Below, in pieces: positions 53,634 through 61,384 of a DNA stretch of 64,000 bases. A program made the translations under genes and the position numbers. Position 1 is the first letter of the stretch. Every line of letters begins with the position of its first letter. Under the pieces are notes generated by a model. The model saw only the letters and a program-made list of their open reading frames with translations, made no database searches and was not told where the DNA came from. Source of the DNA: Polynucleobacter corsicus. GTDB lineage: Bacteria; Pseudomonadota; Gammaproteobacteria; Burkholderiales; Burkholderiaceae. The stretch covers positions 1,612,001-1,676,000 of the forward strand of contig NZ_CP061314.1 in NCBI RefSeq assembly GCF_018688255.1, given 5' to 3'.

Positions 53634-54453
53634 TCAGACTAATTTTGGCGTAGGCGCTGTGGTTGTGAATCGACTCAAAATTCTCAGCTTCAACCACTAA
53701 AGACAAAATACGCTGATCGTCTTTGAGCTGACCCGCTACATCGCGCACTAAGTCTTCCACAAACTTCGGATTGTCATAAGCACGCTCGGTAACCCACTTC
53801 TCATCAGGGCGCTTGAGCAAACCCCACAACTCGCTGGAGGCTTGGCTCTCAGCGGCTGCAACCAAATCTTCTACCGTCATCTTAGTCTGTGAATCAAGCT
53901 CTACTGACATCGTCACGTGTGAGCGTTGATTATGCGCACCATACTCCGAAATCTCTTTAGAGCAAGGGCATAGACTCATCACCGGAACTACAGCGCGCAG
54001 GTTTAACTCAACATCAATTGCACCGGACAGATTTTGCTTTGCCTTTGCAGTCCAAGTCACTTCGTAATCCATTAAGCTTTCAACGCCAGATACGGGTGCA
54101 GCTTTTTTTACAAAGTGTGTATAGGTAAATTGAATACGACCTTCACTTGCATTAAGCAGTGGCAACATCTCACGCACCATAGCAACTACAGATGCACTAT
54201 CAATAGGTTCATTGTGTTTTTGCAAGAGTGCAATAAAGCGAGACATGTGAGTGCCCTTCACATGCGCAGGCAAAGCCACATCCATTTCAAAATTACCAAC
54301 CGCAGGCATCACACCCGTCTGAGTGCGAATATTCAATGGATGGCGCAAACCCCGAATCCCCACCTGCTCAATTGGTAAAGCGCGCCCATCATGCGAAGAC
54401 TGGATGTCTGGCATGGATTGCGTTTTGAGGAAGGCGGTGTTGATGTCGTTCAT
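53626..54453 (-). CDS. folE2: GTP cyclohydrolase I type IB
   Basis: A 275-residue FolE2 (COG1469) enzyme that makes dihydroneopterin triphosphate from GTP. The metal-site cysteine is in [21 protein letters not shown], with Glu and His ligands downstream. The ATG at 54453 is preferred to the TTG at 54471. The type IB form replaces FolE and can use metals other than zinc. Confidence 0.93.
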   Translation of the reverse strand: MNDINTAFLKTQSMPDIQSSHDGRALPIEQVGIRGLRHPLNIRTQTGVMPAVGNFEMDVALPAHVKGTHMSRFIALLQKHNEPIDSASVVAMVREMLPLLNASEGRIQFTYTHFVKKAAPVSGVESLMDYEVTWTAKAKQNLSGAIDVELNLRAVVPVMSLCPCSKEISEYGAHNQRSHVTMSVELDSQTKMTVEDLVAAAESQASSELWGLLKRPDEKWVTERAYDNPKFVEDLVRDVAGQLKDDQRILSLVVEAENFESIHNHSAYAKISLTN

Positions 54454-54478
54454 GGCTCTATTTTCAGGCAAAAATGAC

Positions 54479-56383
54479 TTATTTGCCTACAGCCGCAGGA
54501 TTTGCAGCAATTTTAGCCGGAAAACGTAGGGAAATAGCCTTTGCAATCCCCGCAATGTCCAAGCCACACTGACTCATCAGGAGTTTGTAATCGCCATGCT
54601 CGACGAATGCATCAGGAAGACCTAATTGCAAAAGGGGTTTGTTTATCCCCATTGCAGAGAGTGCCTCCAAGCACGCACTACCTGCGCCACCCTGAATCGC
54701 ACCATCCTCAATTGTCACAAAATAATCATGATCTTGCGCCAAGGATTTGAGCAGCTCCAAATCCAATGGTTTAACAAAACGCATATTGGCAACTGAAGCA
54801 TCTATTTGTTCAGCCACTTCAAGTGCCGGATAGAGCAAGGTTCCGAAAGCCAATATTGCTATGCGCTGACCCGCAGGCGCGCTCGACTGACGACGCACTT
54901 CACCTTTACCCAATGGCACAGTACGTAACTCTTGAGAAGGAATGGTTCCAACACCGGCGCCACGCGGATAGCGCACTGCACTAGGGTGCGGCTGATGAAA
55001 TGCGGTCGTCAATAAATCACGGCACTCCGCTTCATCTGCCGGCGTCAAGACCAACATATTCGGAATGCAACGCAAGTATGGAATGTCGTAAGCACCAGCA
55101 TGGGTTGCGCCGTCTGCACCCACTAAGCCAGCACGATCCAAAGCAAATAAGACCGGCAGATCCTGAATCGCGACATCATGAATGAGTTGATCGTAGGCGC
55201 GCTGCAGGAATGTTGAGTAAATCGCCACTACTGGCTTCATACCTTCACATGCCATACCAGCAGCAAAAGTCACTGCATGCTGCTCAGCAATACCGACATC
55301 GTAATAACGCTGAGGAAAATTCTTTTCAAACTCTACCAGGCCAGAGCCTTCACGCATTGCGGGTGTAATACCCACTAGCAATGGATCGGCTTGCGCCATA
55401 TCACACAACCACTCACCAAATACTTGAGTGAAGGTTTTTGGAGAAGAGGTAACAGACTTCTTAACACCCTCTTCCGGATTGAACTTACTGGGGCCGTGAT
55501 ACAGCACTGGGTCAACTTCAGCCAACTCATAGCCCTGACCTTTGCGAGTGACTACATGCAAGAACTGGGGACCGCGCCCCTCAAGCGCCAAGCGGCGAAC
55601 ATTTTGCAACATCGGAATGAGGGCATCTAAATCATGACCATCGATTGGGCCGAAGTAGTTAAAACCAAACTCTTCAAAAATAGTGGATGGCGAGACCATG
55701 CCCTTAGCATGATCCTCTAAGCGTTTTGCAAACTCACGCAAAGGCGGCGCAATAGATAAAACGCTATCGATACCCTTCTTTGTTGCAGAGTAAATATTGC
55801 CGCTCAATAATCTAGCAAGGTGCCGATTGAGTGCACCTACTGCTGGCGAGATCGACATATCGTTGTCATTCAGAATGACCACTAATGGTAGGTCCTCATA
55901 CACGCCCGCATTGTTCATAGCTTCAAATGCCATACCGCCAGTCATGGCGCTATCGCCAATCACTGCAACAGCGACTTGCTTCTCGCCCTTGGTTTGGAAA
56001 GCGCGAGCCATACCCATCGCTGCAGAAATACTCGTTGAAGAGTGGCCGGTACCAAAGGCATCGTATTCACTTTCAGCGCGACGTGGAAAGCCTGACAAAC
56101 CATCTAACTGGCGCAAGCTACTCATACGCTCACGACGACCAGTTAAGATTTTGTGCGGATAACTTTGGTGGCCCACATCCCACACAATTCGGTCCTGCGG
56201 GGTATCAAATACATAGTGCAAGGCAATGGATAACTCGACCGTACCTAAGTTAGAAGAAAGATGTCCGCCCGTTTTGGATACCGAATCCAACACAAATTGA
56301 CGTAATTCATCTGCAAGCGCAGGAAGCTGCTCGCGAGAGAGTTTTTTTAGGTCTGCAGGTGAATGAATGGAATTTAAAGTCAT
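54479..56383 (-). CDS. dxs: 1-deoxy-D-xylulose-5-phosphate synthase
   Basis: A 634-residue thiamine-diphosphate enzyme for the first step of the MEP isoprenoid pathway. Motifs include [36 protein letters not shown] (TPP binding), [12 protein letters not shown] and [18 protein letters not shown]. The ATG at 56383 is chosen over the adjacent TTG. It lies just downstream of ispA (16 bp), giving a conserved isoprenoid unit. Confidence 0.97.
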   Translation of the reverse strand: MTLNSIHSPADLKKLSREQLPALADELRQFVLDSVSKTGGHLSSNLGTVELSIALHYVFDTPQDRIVWDVGHQSYPHKILTGRRERMSSLRQLDGLSGFPRRAESEYDAFGTGHSSTSISAAMGMARAFQTKGEKQVAVAVIGDSAMTGGMAFEAMNNAGVYEDLPLVVILNDNDMSISPAVGALNRHLARLLSGNIYSATKKGIDSVLSIAPPLREFAKRLEDHAKGMVSPSTIFEEFGFNYFGPIDGHDLDALIPMLQNVRRLALEGRGPQFLHVVTRKGQGYELAEVDPVLYHGPSKFNPEEGVKKSVTSSPKTFTQVFGEWLCDMAQADPLLVGITPAMREGSGLVEFEKNFPQRYYDVGIAEQHAVTFAAGMACEGMKPVVAIYSTFLQRAYDQLIHDVAIQDLPVLFALDRAGLVGADGATHAGAYDIPYLRCIPNMLVLTPADEAECRDLLTTAFHQPHPSAVRYPRGAGVGTIPSQELRTVPLGKGEVRRQSSAPAGQRIAILAFGTLLYPALEVAEQIDASVANMRFVKPLDLELLKSLAQDHDYFVTIEDGAIQGGAGSACLEALSAMGINKPLLQLGLPDAFVEHGDYKLLMSQCGLDIAGIAKAISLRFPAKIAANPAAVGK

Positions 56384-56399
56384 CAAATCTTTAGTAATC

Positions 56400-57302
56400 T
56401 TATTTATCTCTATTAACCACTAATAGAGCTAAATCTTTCAGGGCTTGGGCTTTAGCGCCAAAACTCTCTAAGCTAGCAATCGCCGTTTCTTGTAAATCGG
56501 TTGCTGCTTGCTTGGCATAGTCTAAACCCATCAAGGTCACATAGGTGGGCTTGTCATTGGCTGCGTCTTTTCCTGCGGTTTTACCCAAGGTTTGACTATC
56601 TGCAGTGGCATCCAAAACATCATCCACAATTTGAAAGGCCAAGCCTAAAGCTTCAGAGTAATTTTTGAGATGCTGCATTTGAGTCGAATTTAGCTTGGCA
56701 GCAATACCACCCATCTGCACTGAACAAGAAAGTAGAGCCCCTGTTTTCATCGCATGCATTTGCTTTAAGCCCGCAAGATCTAGTTTTTTTCCCACGCTCT
56801 CAAGATCGATTGCCTGACCACCAGCCATGCCACGCGAACCCGATGCACCAGCTAATGCACTAATCATTGCCAGGCGCGTATCAGCATCGCACTGGGTATT
56901 TGCTAAAACCTCAAATGCGCGGGTCTGCAATGCATCACCAACCAATAAAGCAGTCGCCTCGTCATAAGCCTTATGCACGGTAGGACGTCCACGGCGTAAA
57001 TCATCGTCATCCATACAAGGCAAATCATCATGCACCAAGGAATAGGCATGAATACATTCAATGGCAAACGCAGCAGAATCTAAAGCAGTATTTTTCTCTT
57101 CACTGAAATCATCGCCTAACTCACCAGCGGCGTAAACCAATAAAGGACGAATGCGCTTGCCGCCACCTTGAGCGGCATAACGCATCGCTTCATGTAAACG
57201 TGCGGGATGAGCATTCGCTGCATCGAGCAATCTATCGAGAGCCAATTCCGTTCGCTGCCCGTGAGCGCGAACCCAATCTTCAAATGAAAGTGCGTTGTTC
57301 AT
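56400..57302 (-). CDS. ispA: Farnesyl diphosphate synthase
   Basis: A 300-residue polyprenyl synthase. The first Asp-rich motif is [14 protein letters not shown] and the second is [30 protein letters not shown] carries the substrate-binding Arg/Lys. It converts IPP and DMAPP to farnesyl diphosphate. It is between xseB and dxs, the usual order. Confidence 0.96.
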   Translation of the reverse strand: MNNALSFEDWVRAHGQRTELALDRLLDAANAHPARLHEAMRYAAQGGGKRIRPLLVYAAGELGDDFSEEKNTALDSAAFAIECIHAYSLVHDDLPCMDDDDLRRGRPTVHKAYDEATALLVGDALQTRAFEVLANTQCDADTRLAMISALAGASGSRGMAGGQAIDLESVGKKLDLAGLKQMHAMKTGALLSCSVQMGGIAAKLNSTQMQHLKNYSEALGLAFQIVDDVLDATADSQTLGKTAGKDAANDKPTYVTLMGLDYAKQAATDLQETAIASLESFGAKAQALKDLALLVVNRDK

Positions 57303-57324
57303 AAAAGTAAAGCCTTAGGGCAGC

Positions 57325-57558
57325 TTACGCCTCCAATACCCGAACTTGCTGCTCAACTTGAGCAAGCATGGCCTGGCAATGTTTTAGGAGTGCTGCACCA
57401 CGTTGATAAGCCAAAAGCGTCTCCTCCAAAGAGAATTTGCCTGATTCCATATCCGAAATCAGCTTTTCCAGCTCCTTGACAGCCTGCTCATAACGCAAAT
57501 TAGGGTCGATTTGTAGCTCAAGACCGGGCTTCTGATCTTCAGATTTCTTCGCTGGCAT
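57325..57558 (-). CDS. xseB: Exodeoxyribonuclease VII small subunit
   Basis: A 77-residue subunit with YEQAVKELEKLISDMESGKFSLEETLLAYQRGAALLKHCQ, the full family pattern. It partners XseA (not in the window) in single-strand DNA degradation. AAGGA precedes the ATG, and ispA follows after 22 bp. Confidence 0.95.
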   Translation of the reverse strand: MPAKKSEDQKPGLELQIDPNLRYEQAVKELEKLISDMESGKFSLEETLLAYQRGAALLKHCQAMLAQVEQQVRVLEA

Positions 57559-57627
57559 TGGCTTATTTCCTTCAAATTTCTTAGAGATGTAGTCCTATAT
57601 ATTAAAGCGAGACGGGGGTTAGATGGG

Positions 57628-57633
57628 TATAAT
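57628..57633 (+). promoter_or_regulatory. Possible -10 element for the Rieske gene
   Basis: A perfect TATAAT lies 88 bp before the plus-strand ATG at 57721. No good -35 hexamer is seen 16-18 bases upstream, so the call is weak. Confidence 0.3.
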
Positions 57634-57720
57634 CGCTTCCTTCCTTTCCAATATCGATCCGTCGATGGTTGGATTGGTTATTCCGCTTAGCTTCGGCTGA
57701 CGTTTTCGGGGGTGGGGAGA

Positions 57721-58827
57721 ATGACTAATCTGGCTACCGCGCAGCAGCTTGCGCCGTCCAACTTACAACTGCCGGTTTCGGCCTATTTTGACGTTGATCT
57801 CTATCAGCGTGAAATTGAACTGCTTTTTAAGCGGGGCCCAGGCTATGTTGGTCACGAACTCATGGTTCCCGAGATGGGCTCCTACCAAACTCTGACAGCC
57901 GAGAATGAAGGCCGCTTATTGGTTCGAAACCAGGCGGATGTTGAGCTACTGTCCAATGTCTGCCGTCATCGCCAAGCACTCATGCTCAATGGCAAAGGTA
58001 AAGCAGACAATATTGTTTGCCCCTTGCATCGCTGGACCTACGATTTAAACGGTCAACTCATGGGCGCACCCCATTTTGAAGATAAGCCTTGCCTTAATCT
58101 CGGTAAATCGCCCTTGCAGAATTGGCAAGGACTCCTATTTGAAGGTCCACGTGATGTGCGTACTGATCTAGCCAAGCTTGGCGTAGCTGATGATCTCAAC
58201 TTTGAGGGTTACATCCTCGATCATGTTGAAGTTCATGAGTGCAATTACAACTGGAAGACTTTTATTGAGGTCTACCTTGAGGACTATCACGTAGTACCTT
58301 TTCATCCAGGCTTAGGTAAGTTTGTTTCTTGCGAAGACTTGCACTGGGAATTCGGTGACTGGCACAGCGTGCAGACAGTTGGCATTCACAAGGACTTAGA
58401 GAAGCCTGGCTCACCCGTTTATCAAAAGTGGCATGAAGCAGTGTTACGCCATCACAAAGGCAAGACACCACGCCATGGTGCTATCTGGCTTACCTACTAT
58501 CCCAATGTGATGGTTGAGTGGTACCCAGGTGTTTTATGTGTTTCCACCTTACACCCGATGAGTCCCAATAAAACACGCAATGTCGTGGAGTTTTATTACC
58601 CTGAAGAAATCGCTCTCTTTGAACGCGAATTCGTAGACGCAGAGCGTGCAGCCTATATGGAAACCTGCATTGAAGATGATGAAATTGCGGAGCGCATGGA
58701 TGCTGGTCGCGCTGCCCTGCTAGCCCGCGGTCAAAATGAAGTGGGCCCATACCAAAGCCCCATGGAAGATGGCATGCAACATTTTCATGAATGGTACCGT
58801 CGTGCCATGAACTATCAAGGCGCATAA
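57721..58827 (+). CDS. Rieske aromatic-ring-hydroxylating oxygenase-like protein
   Basis: A 368-residue Rieske oxygenase. Cluster ligands are C81/H83 (CRHRQAL) and C100/H103 (CPLHRW); iron ligands are H190 and H195 in LEDYHVVPFHPGLGK. It has a C-terminal SRPBCC domain. The frame reaches a GTG at 57712, but the ATG at 57721 follows a G-rich binding site. No reductase gene is adjacent. It lies among core genes beside a sulfurtransferase, so a housekeeping role such as cofactor or osmolyte metabolism is possible. It differs from the oxygenase at 29131. Confidence 0.88.
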   Translation: MTNLATAQQLAPSNLQLPVSAYFDVDLYQREIELLFKRGPGYVGHELMVPEMGSYQTLTAENEGRLLVRNQADVELLSNVCRHRQALMLNGKGKADNIVCPLHRWTYDLNGQLMGAPHFEDKPCLNLGKSPLQNWQGLLFEGPRDVRTDLAKLGVADDLNFEGYILDHVEVHECNYNWKTFIEVYLEDYHVVPFHPGLGKFVSCEDLHWEFGDWHSVQTVGIHKDLEKPGSPVYQKWHEAVLRHHKGKTPRHGAIWLTYYPNVMVEWYPGVLCVSTLHPMSPNKTRNVVEFYYPEEIALFEREFVDAERAAYMETCIEDDEIAERMDAGRAALLARGQNEVGPYQSPMEDGMQHFHEWYRRAMNYQGA

Positions 58828-58865
58828 TTCAGTAACGCCCATCACGCCCTCTATAGGAAGCCATC

Positions 58866-59696
58866 ATGACGCCGCTCATTACTGCAAATCAATTAGAAGA
58901 AATTATTAACAGTGGTGAGAATGTATTGCTCTGTGATTGCCGCTTTGATTTAGTCGATCCACTAGCCGGTCGCAAGTCATATTTAGAGGGCCATATTCCA
59001 GGCGCACTCTATGTCGATCTAGACCATGATTTATCTGGTGAAAAGACAGGCAAAAATGGTCGTCACCCACTTCCCACCCCAGAAGCTTGGGCCCAAACCA
59101 AATCTCGCCTAGGCTTTGACTCCAACACCTTAGTAATTGCCTACGACAATCAGGGCTCTGTATATGCCAGTCGCCTCTGGTGGATGCTCAAAGCCACTGG
59201 CCATGCCAATGTACAAGTCTTAGATGGCGGCCTAGATGCTTGGAATGGCCCCATCGGCACAATGCCACGCGAGGCAAAACCAACCACAACGCCGGTACCC
59301 ACCATGTCTTATGTTGGCTTAGTGACGGTAGAAGAGGTTGTTCACAATCTCCAGACTAAAACGAATGTCGTGATTGATGCTCGTGCAAATGATCGCTTCC
59401 ATGGTCAAAACGAAACCTTAGATCCTGTTGGTGGACATATCCCCAACGCAATTAATTATTGCTTCAGAGAAAATCTCTCCAGAAAAAGTTTTAAGACCCC
59501 AGAACAACTCTTCAAAGACTTTGTAGATCTTTTGGGCTCAAGCAAAGCTTCTGAAGTGATTCATCAATGTGGTTCTGGAGTCACGGCCTGTCATAACCTA
59601 CTAGCTATGGAAGTCGCAGGCCTCAAGGGCTCACGCGTGTACGCAGGTAGCTGGAGCGAATGGTGTGCCGACCCGAGCCGACCAGTGGCACTTTAA
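58866..59696 (+). CDS. Two-domain sulfurtransferase (3-mercaptopyruvate type)
   Basis: A 276-residue protein of two rhodanese domains. The inactive first domain carries CDCRFDLVDPLAGRKSYLEGHIPGA, and the second holds the active Cys in HQCGSGVTACHNL. The CGSGVTA loop is typical of mercaptopyruvate sulfurtransferase (SseA) rather than thiosulfate rhodanese. AGGAA precedes the ATG. It is convergent with the ZIP gene, overlapping 4 bp. Confidence 0.93.
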   Translation: MTPLITANQLEEIINSGENVLLCDCRFDLVDPLAGRKSYLEGHIPGALYVDLDHDLSGEKTGKNGRHPLPTPEAWAQTKSRLGFDSNTLVIAYDNQGSVYASRLWWMLKATGHANVQVLDGGLDAWNGPIGTMPREAKPTTTPVPTMSYVGLVTVEEVVHNLQTKTNVVIDARANDRFHGQNETLDPVGGHIPNAINYCFRENLSRKSFKTPEQLFKDFVDLLGSSKASEVIHQCGSGVTACHNLLAMEVAGLKGSRVYAGSWSEWCADPSRPVAL

Positions 59697-60466
59697 TGCA
59701 AGAGCGAAAGCAGAATGACCAAGCCAACACCACCGGCAATCAAAATCGTTTGACGTAAAGACTCAGCCCAATGTGGGCGCCGATGCATTTGTGGAATCAG
59801 ATCACTTACCGCAATATAAATAAAACTACTTGAGGCGATCACCAATAAGTAAGGCATTGCCGCATGAGCCCTCTCCAAAAAGAAGTAAGCCAATACGCCA
59901 CCTAATACCGCAGCCAAGCCACAAATCAAGTTGTACATCAAAGCACGGGTGCGGGTAAATCCAGCATTCAGCAATACGATGAAATCACCAATCTCTTGCG
60001 GAATCTCGTGAGCAATGATGGCAATCGCAGTAAAGATACCCACCTGGTAATCCGCCATAAAGGCGGCAGCAATCAAAACACCATCCACAAAATTGTGTAT
60101 GCCATCGCCGACCAGAATCATCCAACCGCTTCTACCCGCGACCTCTGCATCATGACCATGGTGATGATCATGGCCATCCCCTTCGTGATGATGGCTATGA
60201 CGCAATAAAGAAATTTTCTCGAGCAAGAAAAAGCCTAAGAGCCCTGCCAGCAAGGTAGCAAATAAGAGCTGAGGGTTCACGCCCGGCATCGTAAAGGCTT
60301 CGGGCAATGAATGTAGCAAGGCGGTGGCCAGCAAAATACCAACTGACACACTCACCATGCTATTGACCATCTTTGATAGCAAAGACAAAGAAAAACTCGC
60401 GGCAACGAGAACGCTAGTAGTTCCCGCTAGCGCTGTTACCAACAAAATGCTTTGCAGTACTGACAT
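59693..60466 (-). CDS. ZIP-family divalent metal transporter
   Basis: A 257-residue permease with eight hydrophobic segments. The His-rich cytoplasmic loop (HHHEGDGHDHHHGHDAE) and the transport-site sequences GDGIHNFVDGVLIAAAF and HEIPQEIGDFIVLLNAG define the family. Zinc or iron uptake is expected. Confidence 0.94.
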   Translation of the reverse strand: MSVLQSILLVTALAGTTSVLVAASFSLSLLSKMVNSMVSVSVGILLATALLHSLPEAFTMPGVNPQLLFATLLAGLLGFFLLEKISLLRHSHHHEGDGHDHHHGHDAEVAGRSGWMILVGDGIHNFVDGVLIAAAFMADYQVGIFTAIAIIAHEIPQEIGDFIVLLNAGFTRTRALMYNLICGLAAVLGGVLAYFFLERAHAAMPYLLVIASSSFIYIAVSDLIPQMHRRPHWAESLRQTILIAGGVGLVILLSLLH

Positions 60467-60471
60467 GGGAA

Positions 60472-61368
60472 TTAGGCAACCCCGTTTTGTTTAAACCAGG
60501 CAATGCATTTTTCCCAACCATCTTTTGCAGGACCTTCGCGATAGGTAGCACGATAGTCCGCATGGAAGGCATGCGGTGCATCAGGATAGATTTCAAAACG
60601 AGATGCTTTGGCTGCTGGATTTTTGGGAGCTGCTTTGGCAAGTGCTTCACGCATTTGCTCAACACTCTCTAGGGAGATGCCAGTATCAGCACCACCATAC
60701 AAACCCAGCACTGGTGCCTTGAGATCAGCAGCAATATCCACTGGGTGGCGTGGATTGCCTTCCGTTTTCTCACCAATGACACGACCATACCAGGCTACAC
60801 CAGCCTTAACTTGAGGCAGTGTGGCCGATAGCCAAGTAATGCGACCACCCCAGCAAAATCCAGTAACGCCTACTTTTTTCAAGTTGCCGCCATTCTTGCC
60901 AGCCCATACTAAGGAAGCCTGTAAGTCATTAAGAACTTGAGCATCCCCCGTTGGGGCAACGATATTTTTTTGAATCTCGGCAATAGTGCCGTAAGTGTTC
61001 GGATCGCCAGCGCGCGTAAAGAATTCTGGGGCAATGGCCAGGTAACCTAATTTAGCAAAACGTCTAGTGATATCGGCAATGTATTCGTGCACACCGAAGA
61101 TTTCGCTGGCAACAATCACAATCGGCAAACTGCCTTTGACCTTATCAGGACGAGAAACATAAGCAGGTAGCTGAAAGCTGCCCACTGGAATCATTTGCTC
61201 ACCCGCTTTAATGCCAGCGAAATCCGTTTCGATCGCTGCGGCCATGACTGGCTCAGAAGCGGCTACAAAACCAATCCCCATAGTGGTTGCGGTAATAGCG
61301 GAGGCCTTCATAAAACCTCTTCTATCGCTAGACACCATTTTTGAATCCTGATCTTTTTTAGTTGTCAT
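60472..61368 (-). CDS. Tat-exported dienelactone hydrolase family protein
   Basis: A 298-residue alpha/beta hydrolase with a twin-arginine signal (SSDRRGFMKASAITATTMG). The nucleophile is Cys in GFCWGGRITW and the His is in DAPHAFHADYR, the dienelactone hydrolase pattern. Members of this exported subgroup are often broad esterases, so chlorocatechol degradation is not implied. It lies only 5 bp upstream of the ZIP gene in transcription order. Confidence 0.92.
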   Translation of the reverse strand: MTTKKDQDSKMVSSDRRGFMKASAITATTMGIGFVAASEPVMAAAIETDFAGIKAGEQMIPVGSFQLPAYVSRPDKVKGSLPIVIVASEIFGVHEYIADITRRFAKLGYLAIAPEFFTRAGDPNTYGTIAEIQKNIVAPTGDAQVLNDLQASLVWAGKNGGNLKKVGVTGFCWGGRITWLSATLPQVKAGVAWYGRVIGEKTEGNPRHPVDIAADLKAPVLGLYGGADTGISLESVEQMREALAKAAPKNPAAKASRFEIYPDAPHAFHADYRATYREGPAKDGWEKCIAWFKQNGVA

Positions 61369-61384
61369 CTCTTAGCTTCCTAAT

